Shown: one piece after another, positions 15,065 through 23,592 of the stretch
How the letters are laid out: the number at the start of each line of letters is the position of its first letter
How positions within the stretch are numbered: position 1 is the first letter of the stretch
NCBI GenBank assembly: GCA_947502835.1
Contig: CANNBJ010000006.1
Location: 1-64,000 of the forward strand
DNA length: 64,000 nt
Direction: 5' to 3'
DNA from: Bdellovibrionales bacterium
GTDB lineage: Bacteria; Bdellovibrionota; UBA1018; CAIMNF01
Made by a program: the position numbers and the translations under genes
The notes under the pieces: model-generated
What the model was told of the DNA's origin: nothing
The model's input: the letters and a program-made list of their open reading frames with translations, nothing else
The model's database searches: none

Positions 15065-16245
15065 CGCTGCACCCGTCTTTTCTCTTCCACGAGCTCCACC
15101 AAGGCCCCCACAAATGCATCACAATCCGCGGGTCCGGAGCCGGGACCAAAAGATACCCGGATCGAATTCAAAGCTTCCTCCCGGGTTGCTCCCATCGCAA
15201 GGAGCACACGGGATGGCTCAATCACGCTGGCCCTGCAGGCGCTTCCGTGACTGACAGCAAATCCCCTCAAATCAAGGAGCTCCACCCAATTCTGATAACT
15301 CGTGAATCCGCGAAAGCTGACCCTCGTCGTATTTGTCACTCGGACTTCATCACTTCCCCAGATCGCAACATCCTGAAGCCTTTCCCTGAGTTCTGTCTCG
15401 ATTCTCCCTTGAAGGGGGCCCGTAATCGCTTGAAATCCATGAGGATCAAGAGCCTCGCAGGCAAATCCCATCCCGAGAATGCCGAGCAGGTTCTCGCTCC
15501 CTCCCCGAAGGCCCGAGTTCTGGGACCCGGGCAGAAGCGGTTTGAACAACGCACCCTTTCGTCGCCACAACACCCCCGCACCTGCGGGGGCTCCGATCTT
15601 GTGCGAAGAGAAACTCACGAAATCGGCCGGTGTGTTCCGCAAATCGAGTTTGATCTTGCCCCAGACCTGCGCTCCATCCAAGTGAAGCGAGGAAGGAAGA
15701 ACGAGCCCCGTCAACACCTGACGAAGCCCCGGAAGATCCGCAAGAACCCCTGTCTCGTGATTGGCCCAAAACAAACTGATTCCCAGTCGGTCGATCCCGG
15801 ATGCCTTCGCTTCCACCGCCAAGTCCGGCAGACTCTTCAGGTCGTGATTTCCGGAAGTAGTAATCGGGAGGACTCTTACCCAAAGGTCAGGGTGCAGTCG
15901 CTTGAGTTCATCGATCGCCTCGTAGCTTGCGGAGTGCTCGGCTGCCCCCACCACGATCCCGAATCCCGACTTTGCGAATGAATGCAATGCTGTTTGATTT
16001 GCTTCGGTGCCCGATGAGGTGAAGATCAACTCCTCCGGAGTCACATCCTCTCCGAAGCTGCGCGAAATGGTCCCCGCAGATTGGAAGAGAATATGATGCT
16101 CGCGTTGTCCCAAACGATGACGACTGGAAGGGTTTGCCTGTCCAGTCTCTTCGTTCTTCAGATACTTGATGAGTTGATCCCGGACACTGCCGGAGATTCC
16201 AGCTGAAGCGTTATAATCAAGATAGCGGACGTTCTTTTGCCACAT
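15061..16245 (-). CDS. Cysteine desulfurase, NifS/IscS family
   Basis: The 394-residue PLP enzyme moves sulfur from cysteine as a persulfide. Visible features are GTEANQTAL for cofactor phosphate, AEHSASYEA (PLP-stacking His), the Lys in SFSSHKIGAPAG and the active-site loop Cys in HGSACRA. The N-terminus reads LDYNASAGI in place of the common DNAATT, a departure from typical IscS. Its start overlaps the Rrf2 stop by 29 bases, and it feeds directly into the MnmA-like and mtaB genes. No iscU or scaffold gene is adjacent, so supply for tRNA thiolation is as likely as general Fe-S assembly. Confidence 0.93.
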   Translation of the reverse strand: MWQKNVRYLDYNASAGISGSVRDQLIKYLKNEETGQANPSSRHRLGQREHHILFQSAGTISRSFGEDVTPEELIFTSSGTEANQTALHSFAKSGFGIVVGAAEHSASYEAIDELKRLHPDLWVRVLPITTSGNHDLKSLPDLAVEAKASGIDRLGISLFWANHETGVLADLPGLRQVLTGLVLPSSLHLDGAQVWGKIKLDLRNTPADFVSFSSHKIGAPAGAGVLWRRKGALFKPLLPGSQNSGLRGGSENLLGILGMGFACEALDPHGFQAITGPLQGRIETELRERLQDVAIWGSDEVRVTNTTRVSFRGFTSYQNWVELLDLRGFAVSHGSACRASVIEPSRVLLAMGATREEALNSIRVSFGPGSGPADCDAFVGALVELVEEKRRVQR

Positions 16246-16729
16246 CCGGACTCACGCTTCCCGCACCGGTCGAACCCTTGATCAGCTGACTTGCGGATTT
16301 CGGAAGCTCTTGCTGGCCCCGAGCCTTGCGGATGAGATCGCCGACACTTGTGGTCGTCAGATACTCCTGCATGATCGTCCCGAGATTCTCAAAATAACTC
16401 TTCGTCAGCACGAACTCGACAGTATCGCTCTTCAGATCGCCAGAACCGATCAGGTCCTTCGCCGGATTGATGTTTTCGCCTACGCTGGTGAGAACTTCCT
16501 TTACAGAAATCTCATCCATGGTGCGCGCGAGCACATACCCGCCGCCCGGACCACGGACGGACTTCACAACAGATCCCTTGCGGAGTCTGCGAAAAAGCTG
16601 CTCAAGATAGTGAAGAGAAATATTCTGGCGCTCGGAAATCTCCTGCAAACGAACAGGCTTTCCGTTCGAATGAAAAGTAAGATCCAAAATCGCACGTACC
16701 GCGTACCGACCCTTTGATGTTAACCGCAT
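16217..16729 (-). CDS. Rrf2-family regulator without cysteines
   Basis: ATG at 16729 follows an AGGAGG site; the 170-residue product begins MRLTSKGRYAVRAILDL, the Rrf2/IscR hallmark. A winged helix with the recognition region ISLHYLEQLFRRL and wing SVRGPGGGYVL follows. IscR binds a [2Fe-2S] cluster through three cysteines near residues 92-104; this protein has no cysteine at all. It may work in the apo form or respond to something other than Fe-S status. It heads the desulfurase operon and an inverted repeat lies just upstream, so autoregulation is likely. Confidence 0.9.
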   Translation of the reverse strand: MRLTSKGRYAVRAILDLTFHSNGKPVRLQEISERQNISLHYLEQLFRRLRKGSVVKSVRGPGGGYVLARTMDEISVKEVLTSVGENINPAKDLIGSGDLKSDTVEFVLTKSYFENLGTIMQEYLTTTSVGDLIRKARGQQELPKSASQLIKGSTGAGSVSPDVAKERPLS

Positions 16730-16796
16730 GTGTAAAAACCTCCTGCGCCAAACAAATGACGACAACGCACAGTCCTCATAACTGAGCGTTCATCTC

Positions 16797-16825
16797 TTCT
16801 ATCATTGGCTGTGCTTTAGAGTCAA
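16797..16825 (-). promoter_or_regulatory. Putative promoter of the Rrf2-desulfurase operon
   Basis: On the minus strand TTGACT (16825-16820) and ATAGAA (16802-16797) are 17 bases apart, 68 bases before the Rrf2 start codon. Confidence 0.45.
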
Positions 16826-16826
16826 C

Positions 16827-16852
16827 TATATTATTGTTGTAGAAATAATATA
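16827..16852. promoter_or_regulatory. AT-rich operator-like inverted repeat
   Basis: TATATTATT and AATAATATA are perfect 9-base arms around an 8-base spacer. The repeat lies two bases upstream of the proposed -35 box of the Rrf2 operon and also faces the divergent gene at 16980. Long AT-rich dyads are typical of Rrf2-family operators. Confidence 0.5.
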
Positions 16853-16979
16853 AAAATCATCAATAAAACCAATTACTTAAATAAACAAGGAAAGATCGCG
16901 GACACACCCTTGAACCCTCACCATGTCTTTGAACTCAAGTAGGAACACACGAATTCCGAAACAAATGACAGGAGAAGAA

Positions 16980-17627
16980 ATGTCGAATCAGAAGAACGAG
17001 AAAACGAAACTCATTCCCACAAACGAAATCTCAGTCTCTGATTTCAGTGAAGATGTTCCGGGAGTGACCCAACTCCTGACACCAAACCTTGCGAGCTTGC
17101 GAAAAAAAGAGGACGCGGAGGCCATCCATCTTGAATCGCCCACGCCCTCCGCGAATGCAGGAGCAAGTCCACCAAAAATCTCTTTGCCGGAAAAACGCAC
17201 AGAGGCGCGCACTTCCAAGAACCCAAATCCTCTCAAAGACTTTGGAATCCTCTACCACCTTCTCTTCGTCGAGGAAGGAGGAACTCTCCGCTATCAGGGT
17301 GTCATGGAAATCGGAGATTCTCCCTTTGCGAAATGGCGTCATTCTTTTTTTCATCAAATGAAGATCGATCTCCGCATTCTCGGAATCTCGGTCTCGTTTC
17401 AGGAATTTGCAGCTGATCGCTTCCCACTGCAGAAAGAAGCATTCGGGATGGATCCCGAGGAATTTCTTCAGTGTGTCCGGGATCCGGTGGACCGGAAGAA
17501 GATGCACGTTTTCATTTCAAAAAAATCACTGCTCGGCAAGAAAAACGAGATCGAGGGAGTGCTCTCCGGGGCGCCCGCTGCAAGCGAACCCGGGTCCGGT
17601 GAAATCAAGATCGAACTTGAATTCTAG
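16980..17627 (+). CDS. Hypothetical protein with disordered N-terminus
   Basis: I do not recognise this 215-residue protein. ATG at 16980 follows a GGAGAAG site. Residues 1-80 are polar, with Pro/Ser/Ala-rich spacers. Residues ~85-195 look folded (GILYHLLFVEEGGTLRYQG, FHQMKIDLRILGISVSFQEF) and are followed by a short Gly/Pro tail. There is no signal peptide or membrane helix, so it should be cytoplasmic. It is divergent from the Rrf2 operon and shares the AT-rich regulatory gap. Its stop overlaps the convergent tsaE stop by the four bases CTAG. Confidence 0.6.
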   Translation: MSNQKNEKTKLIPTNEISVSDFSEDVPGVTQLLTPNLASLRKKEDAEAIHLESPTPSANAGASPPKISLPEKRTEARTSKNPNPLKDFGILYHLLFVEEGGTLRYQGVMEIGDSPFAKWRHSFFHQMKIDLRILGISVSFQEFAADRFPLQKEAFGMDPEEFLQCVRDPVDRKKMHVFISKKSLLGKKNEIEGVLSGAPAASEPGSGEIKIELEF

Positions 17628-18091
17628 ATCCTCTGAAGAAGATAGTCGCGGGACTCGCCAGGCCCGACGACCTCGATCCGGTAGACCCGCTTCCCCGATC
17701 CTTCCCGCGAATAAGCCGAAAAAAAATCGGGAAACAGGGACGCCCACTCCACCAAGACAAGCGCATCCAGGGAGTCGATTTGCTCAGCAATCCCCGAGAA
17801 TTCTAGCTCCTCCTCCGATTTCAAACGGTAAAGATCAATGTGATAAATGGGAAAGCCCTGATCGGCCAGGTACTCCTGCACGAGGGGAAAGGTCGGACTG
17901 CCCTGACTCTCCGATCGGCACGCGAGTTTCCGGATCACAGCTCTTGCGAACGTGGATTTTCCTGCACCCATTTCCCCCTCAAGCAAGAGCAAGGTGCCGG
18001 GCCGGCACACCTCTCCTGCCCATTCGGCGATCCTGGAAAAAAGATCTTCCTCAGAGCAATTTCGCCATTCGAGGCTCTTCTTCTTCTCCAT
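17624..18091 (-). CDS. tsaE: tRNA threonylcarbamoyladenosine ATPase TsaE
   Basis: The 155-residue P-loop protein has Walker A GEMGAGKST near residue 41, SPTFPLVQEY near 67, and HIDLYRL with the EEL(E)F element near 87, followed by VLVEWASLFP. These are the TsaE hallmarks. TsaE assists TsaB/TsaD in making t6A37 on tRNA; t6A is also the substrate of the MtaB encoded in this window. Its start lies 41 bases inside the nnr gene, so it is translationally coupled as the operon's last gene. Confidence 0.95.
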   Translation of the reverse strand: MEKKKSLEWRNCSEEDLFSRIAEWAGEVCRPGTLLLLEGEMGAGKSTFARAVIRKLACRSESQGSPTFPLVQEYLADQGFPIYHIDLYRLKSEEELEFSGIAEQIDSLDALVLVEWASLFPDFFSAYSREGSGKRVYRIEVVGPGESRDYLLQRI

Positions 18092-19640
18092 AAACTTTCT
18101 GCAGCTCCAAATAGGCTCCCGGAATGCTCCGGATGATGTCTCCCGCCATCATGCCCCGCGGGCTTACTTTCCTGGCAGCACGGGCTCCCGCAAGAGAATG
18201 GAGATATACCCCGACCTGGGCCGCATCAAACCCTGAAAGACCTTGCGCAAGGAGCGCTCCGATCATCCCGGCAAGCACGTCCCCTGATCCTGCGGTCGCC
18301 ATCCCGGAATTCGGGAAGTGGTTCAGATACATGACCTCATCCGGAGAGAACAAAAGTGTTGCCGCTCCCTTCAAGAGAACCACTGCATGGGTGGAGTCCA
18401 CAGCCTTCCTCAAGCTCCCCAGCGGGTCCCGCACCACATCCTCTTTCTTGCAACCAAGCAGGCGGGCCATCTCGCCCGGATGCGGGGTCAGCACCGTTGG
18501 CGCCTTGCGATTCTGGCAAAGGGAATGAAGCCGATGCTCGGACATGATGTTCAAGGCATCCGCATCAAGAACGATGGGCCCTTGGTAATATCCAAGGAGC
18601 AACTCGATCAGTCTCTTCGCCTCGGGTCGATTCCCCATGCCGGGTCCCACCACAATCGCTGAAAACTGCTTGAGTTGGTCGGCATAGCGATCGTAATTCT
18701 TTTCGTTCTCGGGAATCATCAGCGTCATTGCTTCTTCCGGCAGCTGTGCGATCAAGCTTCCCATGCTTTCGCTCCAGGAAGCCACCGTTGCAAGTCCGGT
18801 ACCTGTCCGAAGCGCCGCACGCGTTGCCATCGAGATGGCCCCGGTCCGTCCACTCGAGCCGCCGATCATGAGCACATGACCGAAGGTGTTTTTGTGTGCA
18901 TATCGATCCCTGCGCACGATCTTCCGGGCAACGGTTTTGGCCTGAAGAAGAAACTTGTTCCCCTCAATCGAGAAACGATGAGGGAGGGAAATGTCCACAT
19001 TCACAAGTTTCCCCCGGTGATTCGCGCCAGGCGGAAGGAAATGCCCCAAACGCGGAAATCCAAATGAGATCGTGAGCGTCGCCTGAATTGCAGTCCCCTG
19101 GACCAGACCCGAGTCTCCACTGACTCCGGTCGGAATATCGAGACTGACGATCTCCTGGAAGTTCTGGTTGATCAACTCAACGACTTCGTAGAAGTGGCCT
19201 TCAAGATCTCCCTTCAAGCCCGTACCGATGATTCCATCGACAGCCAAAACGGGAGGCCGGGCTTGCGAGAGGAATGCTTCCAACTCCTGCGCCTCGGCGA
19301 TGTGGGCAAGTTTCGCCTTCATTTTCTGAAGAATCTTGAAATTCTCCAAGGTGGCGCCCTTGTACTCCGTCCCCGGAACCAGATGAAACACACGGACTTT
19401 GCGGCCAAGGCCCAAAAGCTGGCGCGCCACCACGAATGCATCCCCGGCATTGTTGCCCTTCCCCGCGAATACAATGATCTCATCTTCGATCCCGGCTCCC
19501 GGATACTCGCGCACGAGGATCTCGCTTGCCGCCCTTCCCGCATTCTCCATCAAGAGGACCGGTCCGATTCCCATCTCGGTCTCCGCAGTCTTGTCGAGCT
19601 GTCTCATTTCTTCATTGGTGCAGATTCTCAATTGATACAT
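18051..19640 (-). CDS. nnr: Bifunctional NAD(P)H-hydrate epimerase/dehydratase
   Basis: The 529-residue repair enzyme restores NAD(P)H from its hydrated forms. The N-terminal epimerase domain (1-215) has FAGKGNNAGDAFVVARQL and VDGIIGTGLKG. The C-terminal dehydratase, a ribokinase-like fold (~230-520), has IGGSSGRTGA, LDADALN, TPHPGEM and the ATP/ADP-binding loop SGMATAGSGDVLAG. ATG at 19640 follows a strong GAGGAGG site, and the longer frame reads back through pdxJ. It lies ten bases after the pdxJ stop. Confidence 0.95.
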   Translation of the reverse strand: MYQLRICTNEEMRQLDKTAETEMGIGPVLLMENAGRAASEILVREYPGAGIEDEIIVFAGKGNNAGDAFVVARQLLGLGRKVRVFHLVPGTEYKGATLENFKILQKMKAKLAHIAEAQELEAFLSQARPPVLAVDGIIGTGLKGDLEGHFYEVVELINQNFQEIVSLDIPTGVSGDSGLVQGTAIQATLTISFGFPRLGHFLPPGANHRGKLVNVDISLPHRFSIEGNKFLLQAKTVARKIVRRDRYAHKNTFGHVLMIGGSSGRTGAISMATRAALRTGTGLATVASWSESMGSLIAQLPEEAMTLMIPENEKNYDRYADQLKQFSAIVVGPGMGNRPEAKRLIELLLGYYQGPIVLDADALNIMSEHRLHSLCQNRKAPTVLTPHPGEMARLLGCKKEDVVRDPLGSLRKAVDSTHAVVLLKGAATLLFSPDEVMYLNHFPNSGMATAGSGDVLAGMIGALLAQGLSGFDAAQVGVYLHSLAGARAARKVSPRGMMAGDIIRSIPGAYLELQKVYGEEEEPRMAKLL

Positions 19641-19650
19641 AGATGCCTCC

Positions 19651-20412
19651 TCAAGGTGCCTGAATGGCCGATAACATTTCACGGACCGCCTGATCCACTC
19701 CAACCAGAGCGGCACGACACACAAGGGAATGTCCGATGTTGTACTCTTCAATTCCTCCGAGTGCCGCAACTTTCCTCACATTTGACAGATCAAAGCCATG
19801 CCCCGCATGAACATGAATCCCGAGTTTATGGCCTTGCGCTGTTGCTGAAGCGATCCTCTTCAGCTCTTGCTTTTGTATGGAGGCGCTCTTTGCCCCGAAG
19901 CGCTTTTGGGCTGCGTTGCAAAATTTTCCGGTATGAATCTCGATTGCGTCCGCACCGAGCTCATGCGAGGCCTCGACCACCCGGACATCGGGTTCGATGA
20001 ACAGCGAGACTTTGATCTTTTTCTTCCGGAAGTCGGCGATCAAGGGGGCAAGCTTCTTTCTCATCTTCAACACATCAAGCCCCCCTTCCGTCGTCACCTC
20101 CTGGCGCTTCTCGGGAACAAGACATACCCAATCCGGCTTCACTTTGTGCGCAATCTTGACGATCTCCGGGGACACCGCCATCTCAAGGTTGAGGCTGATC
20201 CCGATTTTCTTCCTCAGGTCAAACACATCCCGATCCTGGATGTGCCGCCGGTCCTCCCGCAAATGCACTGTGATCTGATGCGCACCTGCATTCTCGACGA
20301 GCCTCGCAACCTCTACGAGATCCGGATAGGGTGTCCCCCTCAACTGCCGAAGAGTGGCAAAATGATCGATGTTCACACCCAGCCTTGGAATCAACCATGG
20401 GGAAGGTTTCAT
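19651..20412 (-). CDS. pdxJ: Pyridoxine 5'-phosphate synthase
   Basis: The 253-residue TIM-barrel enzyme makes pyridoxine 5'-phosphate from aminoacetone phosphate and 1-deoxyxylulose 5-phosphate. It starts with the family signature RLGVNIDHFATLRQ; ITVHLREDRRHI, IEIHTGKF and HVHAGHGFD hold the catalytic Glu/His and phosphate loops, and YNIGHSLV the C-terminal phosphate site. The start overlaps the glmM stop by four bases. PLP made here serves the desulfurase, alanine racemase and tryptophanase found in the window. Confidence 0.97.
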   Translation of the reverse strand: MKPSPWLIPRLGVNIDHFATLRQLRGTPYPDLVEVARLVENAGAHQITVHLREDRRHIQDRDVFDLRKKIGISLNLEMAVSPEIVKIAHKVKPDWVCLVPEKRQEVTTEGGLDVLKMRKKLAPLIADFRKKKIKVSLFIEPDVRVVEASHELGADAIEIHTGKFCNAAQKRFGAKSASIQKQELKRIASATAQGHKLGIHVHAGHGFDLSNVRKVAALGGIEEYNIGHSLVCRAALVGVDQAVREMLSAIQAP

Positions 20413-21818
20413 TGCCCGAGATCCTCCAAAAGCGCATCCTTCAACTGGTGCGCGATCGTTTCATTCTTCACATCACTTTCGCTTTCCACAAGGATCCTGA
20501 GTTTCGCCTCGGTCCCGGAGTAGCGGACAAAGACACGTCCTTTTCCACCAAGGTCTGTTGCCACTGATCTGAGGACTTTTTGATAAGCTGCGAGATCCTG
20601 AAGGGGCTTGCGATCTCTGACCTTCAAATTCAAAAGCGTCTGTGGAAACAGCAGAATCTGCTTTTTCAGCTCGGACAATGGTTTCCCCGTGCGCTTCATG
20701 ATCTCGAGCACTTTCAGTGCCGCAAGCGCACCATCGCCCGTGGTTGAGGAATCCAGGAAAATCAGATGTCCAGACTGCTCCCCGCCCAAACAATACCCCC
20801 GCGTCCGCATCATCTCGACCACGAAACGATCGCCGACCTGGGCGCGGTGCATGGAAATCCCATTCTCTTTCAGAGTCAGCTCGAGTCCGAGATTCGACAT
20901 CGGAGTGGTCACGATCCCGTTTCCTTTGAGCTCCCCTCTTTCCTTCATGGCGAGAGCGCAAAGACCGATCACCACATCCCCATCAAGAACTTCGCCGTTC
21001 TCGTCCGCCAGAATGACCCGGTCGGCATCACCGTCGAGGGCAATCCCGATCTGGGCGCCGGTCCGTTTGGTGAGTTGGGCCATTTTTTCAGGGTGAAGCG
21101 CTCCGATCTCGTGATTGATGTTGGTCCCGTTTGGCGAAACCCCGATCGTGGAAACCTCGGCTCCCAACTCCTCAAATGCCATGGGTGCGGATTTATAGGC
21201 CGCCCCGTTTGCACAATCGAGCGCAATCCTGACTCCGCTCAGATCGGAATCGTTTGGAAATTTCGACTTCAGGAAAACGATATAGCGACCGTGGGCCTCC
21301 TCAATCCGATAGGCCCTTCCGATTTTGTCGCCTCGCGGGGTTGCCTCGTCCATGCCCTTCGGATCAAGGACAAGGGACTCGATCGCAGCCTCGATTGAAT
21401 CGGGCGCCTTGAAACCGTCCGGCCCGAAAATCTTGATCCCATTGTCGGAGTAGGGATTGTGGGAGGCTGAGATCATCACTCCCGCATCTGCTCGCATGCT
21501 GTTGGCAACAAACGCGACACCCGGTGTTGGAAGCGGGCCCAGCAGAATCGCCTCGCCTCCCATGGAGCACACACCCGAAGCCAACGCGGTTTCAATCATG
21601 TAGCCCGACCTGCGCGTGTCCTTTCCAATGACAATCCGGATCTTGTGCTGTGACGCCTTCTTCCGGATCGGATTGCCAAAGCTGGAATCCCAAGCTTCCG
21701 ATTGATGCAAGAGTGTATACACGAGCGCACGTCCCACCTTCATCGCAACCTCGCCGGTCATCGGATAAACGTTCGCTTCGGCCCTGATTCCGTCCGTTCC
21801 AAAGAGCTTTTTCATCAT
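20409..21818 (-). CDS. glmM: Phosphoglucosamine mutase
   Basis: The 469-residue enzyme converts glucosamine-6-phosphate to glucosamine-1-phosphate for peptidoglycan and LPS. The N-terminus KLFGTDGIRAEAN, the phosphoserine loop ISASHNPYSDNG near residue 117, the metal loop DGDADR and the C-terminal phosphate-binding RYSGTEAKLR are all present. It runs about 20 residues longer than usual through an insert near residues 40-60. It overlaps the YbbR gene upstream and pdxJ downstream by ATGA junctions. The cdaA-cdaR-glmM order is widely conserved and ties c-di-AMP to cell-wall supply. Confidence 0.97.
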   Translation of the reverse strand: MMKKLFGTDGIRAEANVYPMTGEVAMKVGRALVYTLLHQSEAWDSSFGNPIRKKASQHKIRIVIGKDTRRSGYMIETALASGVCSMGGEAILLGPLPTPGVAFVANSMRADAGVMISASHNPYSDNGIKIFGPDGFKAPDSIEAAIESLVLDPKGMDEATPRGDKIGRAYRIEEAHGRYIVFLKSKFPNDSDLSGVRIALDCANGAAYKSAPMAFEELGAEVSTIGVSPNGTNINHEIGALHPEKMAQLTKRTGAQIGIALDGDADRVILADENGEVLDGDVVIGLCALAMKERGELKGNGIVTTPMSNLGLELTLKENGISMHRAQVGDRFVVEMMRTRGYCLGGEQSGHLIFLDSSTTGDGALAALKVLEIMKRTGKPLSELKKQILLFPQTLLNLKVRDRKPLQDLAAYQKVLRSVATDLGGKGRVFVRYSGTEAKLRILVESESDVKNETIAHQLKDALLEDLGQ

Positions 21819-22753
21819 TGCCCCTTCACCACAACCCGTGTGGAAGCGGGGATCACTCGAACCAAGTGAACCTTTTCAGGCAACTGGACCCTCACCCACT
21901 TCACATATTCTCCGGAGGGCATGTCGCGGACATCGATCAGGGCGGCAATAGACTCTCCCTCTACCTTCACAGGATCCTCGGGATCGGTCCTCACGATCAC
22001 GGTCACCTCCTCCACATCGGTGGATGCCTTCCCCGTGGACTTGATCTTGACCGGAACATGCTTCACCCGGAACGCGGGGCCCCTGCCTTGCATTTCCACA
22101 TTCAATTCGGGAAGCGCGGAATCGGGATCAATGCCCATGGATTTGAAGTCGAAAGCAAGTGGAATCACCGTTGTCTCACGAATCTGGGAGAGATCGACCG
22201 CAACCGTCGAAAGTGTGTTGATCATCTGAATCCTGTTTTTCGGACCCTTGATCCGGATCTGCGAGGGCAAGATCTCGGTCTTCAGGAGCTTATGTCCTTC
22301 AGGTGCCTCGCCCTGCATGCTCAATTGAACGGAGACGGATTTTCGCTTCAACTCCTCCACTCTCATCTGAATCACGTTCGGATTGATCGACAACACTTTC
22401 ACGCCCAAAGGTAGCTTGATGGAATCGCTGAAAATCCTTTGCGTGAACACGCCCGTCTTCAGGTCCTTCACATTGGCCCGGATCGGATCATCGATCCGGT
22501 TTGTGATGGAGCGGAGAAACGCCTTTGGTCCGGAGAGGCGAAAAGTGATCTTTTCGGGAACAGGATCCACAAGAATCTGATCCTCGGAAACCACGGCTTC
22601 AAACGGAACTTCCTTCGTGATCTCAATGGTTCTTGATCCAAACACCACCACCCAGAGGGCAACGGCGATCAAGAAGGATGTGACCTTGAGCCAAAACTGG
22701 AAGCGAAGCAAATCCAACAGAGGAAGCAAGGGCCTGAGGAAAAACAGTTTCAT
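21815..22753 (-). CDS. ybbR: YbbR-domain protein, CdaR-like regulator
   Basis: The 312-residue protein has one N-terminal membrane helix (FWLKVTSFLIAVALWVVVF) and then repeated YbbR-type beta modules of about 80 residues. Repeated cores such as ITFRLSGPKAFL and IRIKGPKNRIQMI mark them. The modules should be periplasmic. In Gram-positive bacteria the homologue CdaR binds and modulates CdaA. The gene overlaps cdaA by four bases, which supports the same pairing here. Confidence 0.92.
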   Translation of the reverse strand: MKLFFLRPLLPLLDLLRFQFWLKVTSFLIAVALWVVVFGSRTIEITKEVPFEAVVSEDQILVDPVPEKITFRLSGPKAFLRSITNRIDDPIRANVKDLKTGVFTQRIFSDSIKLPLGVKVLSINPNVIQMRVEELKRKSVSVQLSMQGEAPEGHKLLKTEILPSQIRIKGPKNRIQMINTLSTVAVDLSQIRETTVIPLAFDFKSMGIDPDSALPELNVEMQGRGPAFRVKHVPVKIKSTGKASTDVEEVTVIVRTDPEDPVKVEGESIAALIDVRDMPSGEYVKWVRVQLPEKVHLVRVIPASTRVVVKGQ

Positions 22754-23592
22754 CGCTCCGAGTCCTCCTTTCCTCGAACCGTATTGATAAACTTCCTGAT
22801 CCGATTGGGAAGCGGCTCATGGGGAGAATGCAGATTGAGCAGCTCCGCAAGGGTATCCCGGATCTGACTCTCGGTCAGGTTCCGGATGATCTCCCCGCTC
22901 TGCACCAGATGTGCTTGTCCCGCCTCTTCACTCACGAGAACCACAATCGCATCGGTCTCTTCGGTGAGTCCGATTGCCGCCCGATGCCGGGTCCCAAGAC
23001 CCCGATCGATATCCGGATTCTTCGACAGCGGCAAAAATGCTCCGGCAGCGGAGACGCGATCCCCGTTGATGATCACCGCACCATCATGGAGCGGAGAATC
23101 GACAAGGAAAATCGAATAAAGAAGCTCCGCACGCACGCGTGCGTCCACCTTGGACCCTGTATCGACAAAGTTCTTCAGCCCCGTATCCCGCTCGATCACC
23201 ATCAGTGAGCCGATCTTGTCACGCGCCATCTGCGAGGCGGCTCGGGCAACCTCATCCACCATCTCGATCTGGTTTTCGCTTTCGACCGAGGCAAGAAATG
23301 GATTCTTGCCCATTCGGGTAAGGGCGCGTCTCAGGTCATCCTGAAACAACACGATGATGATGAAGACAAAGTAATCGAAGAAATTACTGAGAAGCCAGTG
23401 GGTGGTATAGAGCTCAAACTGGCTTGAGAGAAAAAACCCCGCAGTCAGGATCCCAAGCCCGATCAGCATCTGCACCGCTCTCGTGCCCCGGATCAAGTTC
23501 AACAGGCGATACACAATGAACGCGACGATCGCGACATCGAGCAAATCCTCCTGACGAAAACTGGATCTCAGGTTCGCGAGAAACTCGTGCAT
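22750..23592 (-). CDS. cdaA: Membrane diadenylate cyclase CdaA
   Basis: The 280-residue enzyme makes c-di-AMP from ATP. Three N-terminal helices (about 12-75) anchor it, and the DAC domain follows with the catalytic LHDGAVII (DGA motif) and GTRHRAAIGLTE (RHR motif). The C-terminus is a short charged tail. The start shares one base with the ftsH stop. c-di-AMP usually controls potassium uptake and wall homeostasis; no c-di-AMP phosphodiesterase is in the window. Confidence 0.96.
   Translation of the reverse strand: MHEFLANLRSSFRQEDLLDVAIVAFIVYRLLNLIRGTRAVQMLIGLGILTAGFFLSSQFELYTTHWLLSNFFDYFVFIIIVLFQDDLRRALTRMGKNPFLASVESENQIEMVDEVARAASQMARDKIGSLMVIERDTGLKNFVDTGSKVDARVRAELLYSIFLVDSPLHDGAVIINGDRVSAAGAFLPLSKNPDIDRGLGTRHRAAIGLTEETDAIVVLVSEEAGQAHLVQSGEIIRNLTESQIRDTLAELLNLHSPHEPLPNRIRKFINTVRGKEDSER

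Noticed and set aside
19194-20000. Open frame of 268 codons on the plus strand
   Set aside because: Antisense to nnr and pdxJ; no domain or ribosome-binding site.
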